Assembly: GCF_000974365.1 (NCBI RefSeq)
Contig: NZ_BAZW01000003.1
Coordinates: forward strand, 144,551 to 208,550
Reading direction: 5' to 3'
DNA: 64,000 nt
From: Geofilum rubicundum JCM 15548
GTDB taxonomy: Bacteria > Bacteroidota > Bacteroidia > Bacteroidales > Marinilabiliaceae
Part shown: positions 8,275 through 18,309 of the stretch, one piece after another
How the letters are laid out: each line of letters opens with the position of its first letter
How positions within the stretch are numbered: the first letter of the stretch is position 1
The notes under the pieces: generated by a model
Seen by the model: only the letters and a program-made list of their open reading frames with translations
The model's database searches: none
Told to the model about the DNA's origin: nothing
Position numbers and translations under genes: made by a program

Positions 8275-9921
8275 ATGGTTTTAAAAGATGAAAGTGCATC
8301 CCGATGGCTGTCTAAATGGATGACCGAAGCAAAGAAATTCTATATTTCCGCTTCGGCATTAACACTTTTAAGCGCTGGATGTTTTGTTGTTTTTAGCTGG
8401 TACTTGTCGGATTTCGCTGCTACCTGGCTCGTTCTGGGTCAGGTTATACCTCAAAAGCTTTTGTATGCATTGGCATTCCTGGCAGGCAGATATGTCTTCG
8501 CCCATTTTTCGTCCTTAATCAATTACAGGGCTGGCAATATTATTGTTTCTAAAATCAAAAGCTTGCTTTATCCCAAATTGTTGAATGACAATCAATCAGA
8601 TGCCATATCGAGTGCTTTATTGGTGACCAGGGTGAGCGACGACCTGAAGCCTTATTTCTCATTCTTTATTCCCTATGCCACCGCCTCGGTTTTGGTGGGG
8701 ATTTTATTATTGATCGTTAGTTTTTGGTTCGAGAAATGGGTGGGAATTACGCTATTAATCACCTTTGTGATTATTCCTTTGCAGATGATAATGATTGGTG
8801 TGGGCGCTGAATCCCTTCATAAAAAGCATATTAATCTTTTTTTGAAATACTCGGCGGTTTTCTACAACCGCCTTCATTCAATTGCCGAAATTGTGAATTT
8901 GGACAATTTAAAGCCACAATACCAGTTTTTGTCGGAAAAAAGCAGAGCCCTGAATCAGGCCACCACCAATGTGATGCGGGTGGCCATTCTGTCGTCGGCC
9001 GTATTGGAACTCTTTGTCTCCATTGCCATCGCGGGCGTGGCTATTTATTTGGGAATGAGCCTGCTTGGAATCATTCCCGGTTCCAATTACGGCAAGGGCT
9101 ATGATTTCCACATTGCCCTGTTTTTGCTCATGCTGGCACCCTATTTTTTCTTTTATTTACGGAAGTTCGTGAGTGCCTATCACGACCGGAACAAGGCGCT
9201 GGCATCGGCCAAATTAATTATGCCCCTGTTGAAAGAGAGCAGTGAAGCACCGGTTTCCGTTGAAAACGGAAACTTGCAGTCGGTTGAAATCAAAAATTTG
9301 AGCTTTTCTTATCCCGATTCGATGGTCAAAGTGCTGCACAACATTCATCTAAGGCTGCCAACAAAGGGGCTTGTTTTGGTGAAAGGTATTTCAGGTTCTG
9401 GAAAATCAACGCTTCTTAAGATCCTTTCAGGAAACCTGATAGTGAAAGAGGGCCTGGTGTCGGTGAACGGAAATAACAACCCATGGTCGGTTCAGTGGTT
9501 GAAAGCCAACTCGTCCTACATGAACCAGTTTCCCTTCATTTTTGATGGAACATTGGGTTACAATGTTTTCCTCGACAGGGAGAAGGAAACCGAAGGTCCT
9601 TATCCTGAATTTTTAGATAAGGTGCTGGCTAAAAAGGAAGACGGATGGCAAACCGTGTTGAGCCACAATGGAAAACAGCTCTCTGGGGGTGAAAAGCAAT
9701 TGGTTACCCTTGCCCGGATGATGTTATTCCCAAAGCCAATCGCCATTCTGGATGAACCTACGGCCAATCTGGACAGTGAAACAGTGGCGATCATTCTGGC
9801 GCAAATTGAAAAAATGGCCCAAAACAAGTTGCTTATTGTAGCCTCGCACGAGGAAAAGTTTGATGCTATTGCCAACCAAATCCTGAATTTAAACTGGGGG
9901 GAACAGATGACGTATGAGTAA
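8275..9921 (+). CDS. CydD-like ABC exporter subunit (permease-ATPase fusion)
   Basis: A 548-residue half-transporter with about six membrane segments in residues 20-300 and a C-terminal ATPase domain. The Walker A is GISGSGKST (371-379), the signature LSGGEKQ (469-475) and Walker B IAILDEPT (489-496). With the next gene, which it overlaps by 8 nt, it forms a heterodimer like CydDC, the exporter of cysteine/glutathione needed for periplasmic redox balance and cytochrome bd assembly. No cydAB genes are adjacent, so the exact substrate is inferred. Confidence 0.8.
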   Translation: MVLKDESASRWLSKWMTEAKKFYISASALTLLSAGCFVVFSWYLSDFAATWLVLGQVIPQKLLYALAFLAGRYVFAHFSSLINYRAGNIIVSKIKSLLYPKLLNDNQSDAISSALLVTRVSDDLKPYFSFFIPYATASVLVGILLLIVSFWFEKWVGITLLITFVIIPLQMIMIGVGAESLHKKHINLFLKYSAVFYNRLHSIAEIVNLDNLKPQYQFLSEKSRALNQATTNVMRVAILSSAVLELFVSIAIAGVAIYLGMSLLGIIPGSNYGKGYDFHIALFLLMLAPYFFFYLRKFVSAYHDRNKALASAKLIMPLLKESSEAPVSVENGNLQSVEIKNLSFSYPDSMVKVLHNIHLRLPTKGLVLVKGISGSGKSTLLKILSGNLIVKEGLVSVNGNNNPWSVQWLKANSSYMNQFPFIFDGTLGYNVFLDREKETEGPYPEFLDKVLAKKEDGWQTVLSHNGKQLSGGEKQLVTLARMMLFPKPIAILDEPTANLDSETVAIILAQIEKMAQNKLLIVASHEEKFDAIANQILNLNWGEQMTYE

Positions 9922-11512
9922 GTTTTTATTTAAACAAATATTTAAGCCCCTGACGGGGCGTTGGCTGTCGGGCATTCTGCTGCTTTTGTTCTGGACAATT
10001 GCTTTTATAGCGCTTCCTGCTATTTCGGGTTGGTTTATTGCCACTTGTAGTCTGGTTTTCATCACGGCCAACACCATGTTTTCCTATTTGGTTCCATCAT
10101 CCATCATCCGTTTGCTGACCTTGCTGCGCACGGCTACAAGATATTTTGAGCGTCTGGAAAATCATAAAACCACCCTCGATGCCCAGCGTAGCCTGCAACT
10201 GAAGATTTTCGAGTCGGTCGCCCGCTTACCTTATTTCAAAAAGCAAGTCAATAACAATTCATCCATCCTTGAAAATAGCACGCATGGCATCGATTTGGTA
10301 TTGAATCACATCCTCCTATGGCTTTTACCCTTTACGGCCCTGATTATTTCACTGAGTATTTATTTCCTTTTTTTGAATGTGTTTTCGATGGCAATAGCCC
10401 TTGAATTTTTGATTTCATCGGCCATTCTTCTGTTTCTTATTCCTCAATTCATTTTCCTGAAAAACCGAAAGCTCTACAAGGAACTCAAAGCGCTGAGGGA
10501 CGATAACAATCAGGCACTCATTCAAAGTTTTAGGGGACGGATAGAAATTTCCAAGTATCACTTAGAGCAGAAGGCCATTCATCAGCAAGAGCAGCAAAAG
10601 TTGCAGCTCGAGCGTTTGGAAAACCAATTGCAAAGCAATTCGTTTTCGCTGCAAATGATAGTTGGTTTTGGTTTTAGTTGTATCGCCATATTCATCCTTT
10701 GGGATTCAAGTAATCATGGTCTCAGTGCCCAATTGTCCACCGGTATTTTCTTTGGTATTATGGCCCAGGTCGAATTGGCTGAAATTCTTTTTTCGGGCAA
10801 GTCGGAAAAAAGCTCCGTGGAACACCAAATCAAGGATATTGACACCATCATTGAACAGGGAAAACAGCCGGTTGAAAGGGTTCAGGTCCGGTCCGGACTG
10901 GAAAGCCTGAGTCTGGAAAAGGTAAGCGCTAAAATTCCGGAGACACCTATTGTAACCGAAGAAATCTCCCTGGAAATTAAAAAAGGTGATTGGATCGCCC
11001 TTTGCGGGGAAACAGGCAAGGGGAAGACCACTTTCCTGAATAGCCTGTTCTATCCTGAATACCGGCGTAGTGGCACCTTACGATGGAACGGCGATGCTGT
11101 AATAGCTCATTTGCCAATTCCTGAGTCTGTTTATGTTACCCAAAAAGCCTATTTGCTTACCGGAACCTTGCGTGAAAATTTTGAGGGGTATCCCGGTGAT
11201 GAGATAGAGCAAGCCGTGAAAACGGTTGACCTGACAAGTTGGTATTTGTCGCTCCCGAATGGCTTAGACAGTTGGTTGGGCGAAAATGGAGAAACCCTGA
11301 GTGGCGGACAGCGTAAAAAACTGTTGCTGGCACAGGCCCTTCTCAAAAAGCCGCAACTCCTGGTGGTGGATGAACCAACAGCTGGCATCAGTTCCGAAAA
11401 TGCCATGGCCATTTTCCGAAACATCAAACTCGAATATCCGGACATAACCATACTCATGGCCACCCATTTAAAAGATTTTGAATCTGAAGTGGACAGGGTC
11501 GTTCGTATTTGA
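9914..11512 (+). CDS. CydC-like ABC exporter subunit (permease-ATPase fusion)
   Basis: A 532-residue partner of the preceding gene. The N-terminal half has membrane segments and the CydC-like stretch PSSIIRLLTLLRTATRYFER. The ATPase domain has Walker A GETGKGKTT (365-373), signature LSGGQRKK (462-469) and Walker B LLVVDEPT (482-489). The C-terminal H-loop is ATHLKDF. The overlapping start suggests coupled translation and 1:1 assembly in the inner membrane. Confidence 0.8.
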   Translation: MSKFLFKQIFKPLTGRWLSGILLLLFWTIAFIALPAISGWFIATCSLVFITANTMFSYLVPSSIIRLLTLLRTATRYFERLENHKTTLDAQRSLQLKIFESVARLPYFKKQVNNNSSILENSTHGIDLVLNHILLWLLPFTALIISLSIYFLFLNVFSMAIALEFLISSAILLFLIPQFIFLKNRKLYKELKALRDDNNQALIQSFRGRIEISKYHLEQKAIHQQEQQKLQLERLENQLQSNSFSLQMIVGFGFSCIAIFILWDSSNHGLSAQLSTGIFFGIMAQVELAEILFSGKSEKSSVEHQIKDIDTIIEQGKQPVERVQVRSGLESLSLEKVSAKIPETPIVTEEISLEIKKGDWIALCGETGKGKTTFLNSLFYPEYRRSGTLRWNGDAVIAHLPIPESVYVTQKAYLLTGTLRENFEGYPGDEIEQAVKTVDLTSWYLSLPNGLDSWLGENGETLSGGQRKKLLLAQALLKKPQLLVVDEPTAGISSENAMAIFRNIKLEYPDITILMATHLKDFESEVDRVVRI

Positions 11513-11550
11513 TTATTCCCAGCGGGGATTATCTATCAGGAGAGACGGAG

Positions 11551-12039
11551 CTAATTCTTTTCATGGCCTTTGGGTGTATCTTCCCCAATGTGTTTTTTTT
11601 GCAAGCCCGTTAAAAAATAGCGTAAAAACTGATCGTTGCAAGCTCGGTATTGCTTTTGGCTGGGATGGCGAAAAATGGCACTCAATTCGTGCTTGCTAAT
11701 CTGAAATTCAGCCAGTTTCATGATTTCAATAATGTCCTCATCTTTGAGGTTCAGGGCTATTTTTAACTTTCGGAAGACGATGTTGTTGTTCAGGCGTTTC
11801 TCGACAATGGGTGGCGTACCCTCCTTTTTTCCCCTTTTTTCATTGATCAAACCATTAAGAAAAATGGCCATTTCAGGGTCGTTGAGGCTGAGAAAGGTCG
11901 GATCGTCCTCCTTTTTCAACCAATCACTAATTTGTGAACGGCTTACCTGAAGATCGGCCAAAGCAAAAAGTTCGATCATTTTGGAATCGCTGAAGTCGAA
12001 TATGTAACGAATGCGGCGCATTACATCGTTGTTGGTCAT
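11551..12039 (-). CDS. DUF1456 family protein (YehS-like)
   Basis: A 162-residue protein built of two repeats of ~70 residues. Each begins with a hydrophobic helix of the type NNDVMRRIRYIFDFSD / NNIVFRKLKIALNLKD and continues with ALADLQVSRSQISDWL / KLAEFQISKHELSAIF. This is the DUF1456 (YehS) arrangement. Function unknown; the repeat looks like a small helical, possibly nucleic-acid-binding domain. Convergent with the ABC exporter genes. Confidence 0.85.
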   Translation of the reverse strand: MTNNDVMRRIRYIFDFSDSKMIELFALADLQVSRSQISDWLKKEDDPTFLSLNDPEMAIFLNGLINEKRGKKEGTPPIVEKRLNNNIVFRKLKIALNLKDEDIIEIMKLAEFQISKHELSAIFRHPSQKQYRACNDQFLRYFLTGLQKKHIGEDTPKGHEKN

Positions 12040-12254
12040 GCTTTATAATTTTTTGGTAAAGGTACGATAATCCATTTAGGTTTTTAAATGGTCTTCCACC
12101 ACTTGTAAAAAAGGACAGAATGTCTAATATGAGATACATATTTTCGATTTTGATTCAGACCCTGTAATGGTTGAAAGGTATTTTTACCATTATTAAATGG
12201 ACAAGAATCAATTGTTTAAATAATTGACCAAAATACCTTTTCAAAAAAAATATT

Positions 12255-15200
12255 ATGAAAAAACATCTACATCGTTACGGACTGGTTATATGGCTTGTAT
12301 TTGTCAGTCTTTTGACCGCCTCTGCCAACCAAATGGGGGAAATCCTAACCATTGATGGTAAAAAGTACGAGCTTTTAAGCGGGAATCTGATAGCCAATCC
12401 CGGCTTTGAAAACGGCTTTACTGGCTGGACGGATGCGACTTCGTCGGCCGCGACGCTCACATCCGCTAAATTCAATATGGCCACCTCAGGTGGCATTAAC
12501 AATTCGAAGTATTTGGTTGGACTGACCAACGAAAACAGCAGCTCGTCAGGATCCATTGGCACCGGATGGTCCATTGAAGCAGGCAAGAGCTATCTTTTCG
12601 TTTATCATGTGAAGTACCTCAATGCCTCTGCAGCAGCCGGGTCGGAATTGTACCTTAAGACCTCCCTTACCAACGATAAAACCTCGTCGGCCGAACCAAA
12701 GGTGGTCATTAACACCACGGAGGTTGGCGAAGGTGGCATCTGGACGCAGAACCATGTGTTCTTCACCAATGCCAATCCTGCCTATAGCAGCCTTATGGTT
12801 CGATTTCGTTGGTTGGACAATCGTTTTGGTTTTGATGACTTCATGCTTTACGAGGCTGTTGAGGTGGTGAATACCGAAGCATTATCAGAATTAATCAATG
12901 AAGCCCAAATTCTTTACGACGTTGAGGCCAATGGCGCCGATGTGTTTCAGTCGGCCATTACCAAAGCAGAGGGCTATTTGTCGAGCACCTCGGCGACCGA
13001 AATTACGCAGGCCATTGAAGATTTGCAAACGGCCATAAGTACCTATCAATATGCGAATGCGTCTTCCGACGCCCCGCTCGACATGACTCACTTTATTGTG
13101 AATGCCGGTTTCGACAACAATACCTCCTCCGGGTGGGAAGGTGCGGGTACTGTGAACTATCACGAGGTGGAGTTCTATCAGAAGACTTTCAATATGTATC
13201 AGGTGGTGAGTGGACTGCCAGCAGGAAAATACCGTTTAAAAGCACAAGGTTTTGAGCGTCCAAAGAGCAACGATGGCGGTGCTGCCTACCAAGCCGGAAG
13301 TGAAACGATTTATGCGCAATTTTATGCACAAACTGCGGGCTATTCAGAAGTAAACACCTCCTTTAACTCCTTGTACGAGCATACTTATACGGGTGCCGGT
13401 TCGCAAAATGGATATGTCAACACTATGGCCAGTGCGGAAATCATGTTCTCTAACGCATCGGGAGGCAATTACGAGATGGAATTGTTAAATATCCTCATCA
13501 ACGAAGGGGCCAGTCTCCTCATTGGTGCCAAATCCGATTTTCAGCAAACGGGCTATTGGGTGCTGTTTGATAATTTCAGGTTGGAATATCTGGGGGCGAC
13601 TACTTCTGACGATCTGGCCATTGCCATTAATAACCGTATTGAAGAAGCTCAGTGGTTGCTTACTCAGCACGTTAACACGGCCTCTAGTGAGGGTCTGAAC
13701 ACGGCTATTGACCAGGCGCAGGCAGCCACTATGGCCAATCCGCTGGTGGCTGATGATCTGACGGCTGCCAAAACGGTCATCGACGAGGCGATTACCACAG
13801 CCAATACTTCCTTCACCGCCTATGAAAATCTGCAAAAGGCCATTGATGATGCTAAGCGAATTTTGGGTTTTCTGGACAAGGCCGATGAAATAACGCAACT
13901 TCAAGATGCCATTGAGGCAGCTGAGCTCAGTTATCAGGATTTGGGGTTGGCACTGATACAAATTAACAGCGCTACTGCCCGACTAAAGACGGTCACAAAA
14001 AGTGTGGGCAAACAAATCTATGTGCCCACGTGGATGATGGGGGATGTGTATGACCCATCCAACAACTGGTCGATTGAGCGGAGTAAGCAATCGAAAAACT
14101 GGATTATTTTTTGGGAACCTGGATATGGCGATGACCCCGGCGCATGGTGGACGATTGTCTGGAAATTGCCGAAAAGAGTTTTGTTTATTATGCGGATTCA
14201 CTCAAGTTTATCCAGCGTGGTGCCTCCAAAACGGATACCTATAAAATGATTATTCGACTGCGTTACTCAACGGATTGGGAGGCCTCCGGATCGGGGGTGG
14301 ATAATACGATAGGACTATTGACACTGACCACTCCGGCCATAACATCGAGAGGGGGACAGACGGTGGCCCATGAGGTGGGGCATTGTTTCCAGTACCAGGT
14401 TCATTGCGACAACAACGATATGAATGGCTGGATGTATGGATTTGGCGCTAATGCTTCCGGCGGAAACGGCTGGTGGGAACAATGTGCGCAATGGCAGGCT
14501 TACAAAGTGTACCCTTCACAACAGTTTTCCAATGAGTGGTTCAGCGGATATTTGAGTAATGTTCATAAGCACGTTTTGCATGAATCGCCCCGCTACAACA
14601 ACTTCTTTATTCAGGATTACTGGACTTACCTGCATGGCAACGATATCATAGGCCGTTTGTGGAACGAGTCGGTTAAGCCAGAAGATCCGGTGGAGACTTA
14701 CAAAAGAATTACAGGCATCTCGCAGAGCCAGTTTAACGATGAAATGTGGGAGAGTGCGGCCCGGTTTGCCACTTGGGACATTCCCAAATTAAAAGCTTTG
14801 GGAGCTGGTGTAATTGCTTCACGTCCGCAGACAAAGATGAATAATCAAGGGGACAATGTGTGGCGAATCGATCCCACTGTTTGTGTCGAAAACTATGGAC
14901 ATAACATCATTCGGCTCAATGCACCGACGACGGAAAAAACCATCACCGTTTATTTTGAGGGATTGGCAGGAATCGACGGTTATCGGAAAAATTATGCGGG
15001 TCTGGATGGATGGCGCTACGGTTTAGTGGCACTTCTGAAAGATGGTACCCGTGTGTATAGTGAGGTAAAGGCTGCCAGCATGTCGGTCAACCAAGGCCAA
15101 GGAAGCATCAGCTTTGACTGTCCCGCCAATTCCAGCAAACTTTGGCTGGTGGTTTCTGGTGCTCCCAGTGAGCACTGGCGGCATGCCTGGGACGACAATG

Positions 15201-15517
15201 ACGACAACGATGAACAGTGGCCCTATCAGGTGAGCTTCAATAATACCAATATATTTGGCTATGCCAATGTGGTGACATCCCTTCCTCTGAATCATGCATC
15301 GGAAGCAGGCTTGGACATCTTTGTGGATGATCGCACGCTGACCATTGGTAACATTCAAACCGACGCGAATATTCGTATTTACAATGTGGCGGGCAGTTGT
15401 GTGGTTAATGAAAATGCAAGCAGCGGAAGCTATAGCAGTCAATTGGCACCTGGTGCTTATGTCGTGAGCGTAAGAACTAAACAATATGTTGTTTCGCAAA
15501 AGGTGTTGATACAATAA
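12255..15517 (+). pseudogene. Large secreted HExxH protein with CBM-like modules and T9SS tail (frameshifted)
   Basis: Two frames (12255-14249 and 14144-15517) form one ~1,087-residue protein once a one-base deletion near 14130-14147 is restored; the join runs GYGDDP...MVDDCLEIAEKS. Order: signal peptide (1-24), two jelly-roll carbohydrate-binding-like domains (~40-205 and ~275-445), FIVAR-like helical repeats (~207-260, ~455-575), then a catalytic-looking region with the zinc-protease motif HEVGH and WWEQCAQW, resembling DUF6055. The end is a T9SS sorting domain (VSQKVLIQ). Likely exported to the surface or medium to act on glycans or glycoproteins. Whether the break is real is uncertain. 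Confidence 0.75.
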
Positions 15518-15541
15518 AATAACCATTTGAGATGGGAGTGG

Positions 15542-15580
15542 GCTGCCTGACAGGAATGAATCCTGTCAGGCAGCTTTTTT
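15542..15580 (+). terminator. Strong Rho-independent terminator
   Basis: Perfect 14-bp stem (GCTGCCTGACAGGA at 15542-15555 with its complement at 15561-15574), ATGAA loop, then six T. Ends the large secreted gene. Confidence 0.92.
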
Positions 15581-15660
15581 CCTACAGGCGATATAGGAAA
15601 TTTTCGAACAAATTGATAAATTTGGTATTATGTTAAAATTCTATCTTAAAGGATCGATTT

Positions 15661-15985
15661 ATGAAACCAGACGCTGAAATTCTACTTCTCCGCGATGAAG
15701 GAGTTGTACCGACAGATTCCGTTTTGGAGGACGTCACCGGCAGTGTTTAAGAAAAAAACGGTTTTTTGGCTTTCGGTTTGGGACGGTTTTATAAGGACAA
15801 GTTTTTACTTCACCGAAAAAACCAAACCTGGCGTTTTGTCCTTGAATATTGATGACGAATTAAAGCAGAATCTTGAGAGTGCAAAGCCCATTGGGAAATT
15901 GATTCCCTTGGTTTTTGATATCGTGTCGGATGATCAGCTGGTTGATTTTTATGAAATTGTAAAATATAAGAAGGGGCTAAAATGA
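15661..15985 (+). pseudogene. DUF3788 gene with internal deletion and frameshift
   Basis: The frame starting at 15661 reads MKPDAEILLLRDEGVVPTDS and stops at ~15750; it looks like the N-terminus of DUF3788 proteins. A second frame from ~15740 reads KKKTVFWLSVWDGFIRTSFY to the end KYKKGLK and matches the C-terminal two thirds. Around 30-35 residues of the usual ~140 are missing between them. Unlike the one-base breaks elsewhere in the window, this looks like genuine decay. Confidence 0.65.
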
Positions 15986-16018
15986 AAAGGGAACATGTTT
16001 GATTTTTGTAAATGATAA

Positions 16019-16055
16019 AAGCCTACTAACCAACAATCAGTTGACTAGCAGGCTT
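16019..16055 (-). terminator. Probable terminator of the beta-helix gene
   Basis: Imperfect hairpin AAGCCTgCTA.../...TAGtAGGCTT read on the minus strand, followed by TTTTA. It lies ~65 nt downstream of the stop at 16121. Confidence 0.55.
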
Positions 16056-16120
16056 CTATGATTATTGAAATAAAGAGTTCTACAACTTAACCCAAAATAC
16101 TGATAAGGATGTTTATAAGG

Positions 16121-17778
16121 TTATTTTTTGATAATTTTTTGGTTGACCGACCACTCGTCGCCGGAAATGTTTACGAGGTAAATACCCGGAGTAAACATGG
16201 ATAAATCCAATTCAGATTCTCCACCGGAAACTACTGTGCTTAATACTGTTTTTCCACTGATATCAAATACCTGAACGGCTACTTGTTCGTAATCACCCGG
16301 TATTGCGATGGTCAGACTGGATACCACAGGATTGGGGAACATGGCGATTTCACTGACTTCAACATCAACATTTTCAGCAGATATGCTGGCCGATTTTAAA
16401 ATCGGAACCAATAGCCATTGTGCATTAGCATGAGTAGTGTTGGCCCACTGTCCGGCCACAGATCCATTGGTCGTATATCCCATACCATCCAGAAACAGGC
16501 CGGTACCACGATTCTGAATGCGCACATAATCGCCACTGTAGACTTCGATGCTCCATTGTGAATTGACATGAGTGGTGTTGGCCCATTGTCCGGCCACAGA
16601 CCCATTGGAGGTACGTCCCATACCATCTATAAATAAGCCGGAACCTACATTGCGCAATTGGTAATAGCCGTCTCTGCTGATAACTTCCCATTGAGAATTG
16701 ACATGAGATGTGTTGGCCCATTGTCCGCAATCAGCTCCATTGGTGGTGCGTCCCATGCCGTCAAGGTACAGACTTGTTCCCCGATTCCTGATTTGATAAG
16801 TGCCCTCTAAACCGTTGCAGGTCGTACTTACATTGGCATAGCTGCCTGATCCGGTAACCGTTACACCACTGTCGCAACAGCCGGCTTCAACCCTCGAGTT
16901 GACGGTGTTTTCCAACCAAATTCCCCGACCAGTGCCCCATTGATCAACACAGTTGGTGATTTTACAGTTTTTTAATTGGATGTTGTTGCTGCCGGAAAGG
17001 ACAAAAAATCCCCGGCCGCATTCATTGGCATACAACATATCAATCACTACGTTGCTGCAGCTATTGGCAAGCCGCAAGCCGGCATATCCCGCGCCATAGC
17101 TACATCTATAGGCATCCACCGTTCCGATGGTTCCATTGATGGTTTTATTTAGAAGAACGCCACATCCACCTAGATTTCTGGCCACAATTCCGTCTGCATA
17201 AAAGCCATCTACGCCATAAGTTTCCAGCCCATGACTGCCATTGTCCTCAAATGTGCAATTTATAACTTCTACATTGCTGACCCAGCGACCTTCTTCGTAG
17301 GGGCGACTGGGGTGACTGTCAATACGGATTCCAATACCACCACCTTTAACCGTAATATTCTGAAACGTCAGATCTCCGGCTCTGCTGGTACGAATCCCCA
17401 TGCCTCCGCCATAATTGTTCAACGTAAAATCATACATGCTGATGGGGCCGGAACCTTCAATATGAAAGCCGTTGCCGCCGTGGCCCGAGGTGAAGGTGTT
17501 ATTATGGCCGTAGAAAGTGAGACCGGGACGGAGGAAAATGGTTCCTGATAAGGTTCCACCAGTTAAAATATGTACCTCACGGTTTCCGGTGCCAATACAG
17601 TTTGTAATCGCAGTTGCTAAATCGGTAGTAGTGCCCTGGTCTACATTGTTAATGCGCCAGACATAACTGTTTCCCGATTGACGCACTTCGTTTGTATATG
17701 CAAGTAGTGCATCGTTGATAAAAATAGTACCAATAGTATAAGGCAAATACTCAGGGATAATTTGGTAAACTTCGACAT
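16121..17778 (-). pseudogene. Secreted parallel beta-helix protein with ricin-like repeats and T9SS tail (frameshifted near start)
   Basis: The main frame (16121-17746) has no ATG start and no signal peptide. A good signal peptide (MSKFTKLSLSICLILLVLF) starts at 17778 one frame away and reaches ~17700, so a one-base deletion there restores one gene of ~550 residues. Order: right-handed beta-helix of short Asn/Gly-rich coils (~30-310), three ~45-residue QxW-type ricin/CBM13-like repeats (~320-455; each with LDGMG, TTNG/TSNG and GQWANT), and a T9SS sorting domain (~465-541, ending KIIKK). Probably a secreted pectate-lyase-fold glycan enzyme or binder; catalytic residues are not identifiable. 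Confidence 0.75.
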
Positions 17779-18309
17779 GATTTTTCGTTTTTTGGTTAAA
17801 AGAATTAAGTTGTAGAGGATTGGGTTTTGTATAATTTTTACATATTAAAAAGTAGTTATTTTGGTAATATTTGTTGATTTTTTGTGTAATTGATTGGAAT
17901 ACAATTATTAAATTAAAAACTAGGCCTTGTTGCCTGTTTTTCGCATTGGCGCAATATATGTAAATATTTTAAATGTATGTTAATTTTTATACAGTTTTGT
18001 GTATTTCTAGATTTAGTCATCCGTAAACCCTTGTTGAAAGTTAAATCCCCGTGTTTTTATTTTTAATATTTCCTACCTTGTTATCCAAGATGGTTAAAAT
18101 GTATATACATCCATTGGTTCTCCCGGGGGCATGGGAAAAGTCATTTATTATCTCCTTGTCGCTGTTTAGCAATGAGAAACCCATGGTCAATTAGTTTTGT
18201 TAACATTTCCATGCTAAATTTACCCCCTCTTTTTGTGGTAAAGTTGGTGATGGCTTGCTGGTTTTATCGTTATTGGGAGTTTTTTTGATTGTATTTTGAT
18301 TGAAATGAT
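17779..18309. other. 531-nt AT-rich divergent intergenic region
   Basis: Lies between the divergent beta-helix gene and the regulator gene. It is AT-rich and must hold both promoters, but no box matches the TAnnTTTG/TTG pattern well enough to name. No RNA gene or repeat was recognised. Confidence 0.4.

Noticed and set aside
16396..16730. Two minus-strand frames inside the ricin-like repeats
   Set aside because: They translate the repeats out of frame; their internal repetition mirrors the real gene.
17231..17548. 105-codon frame opposite the beta-helix gene
   Set aside because: Antisense shadow of a repetitive, clearly protein-coding frame; no domain.
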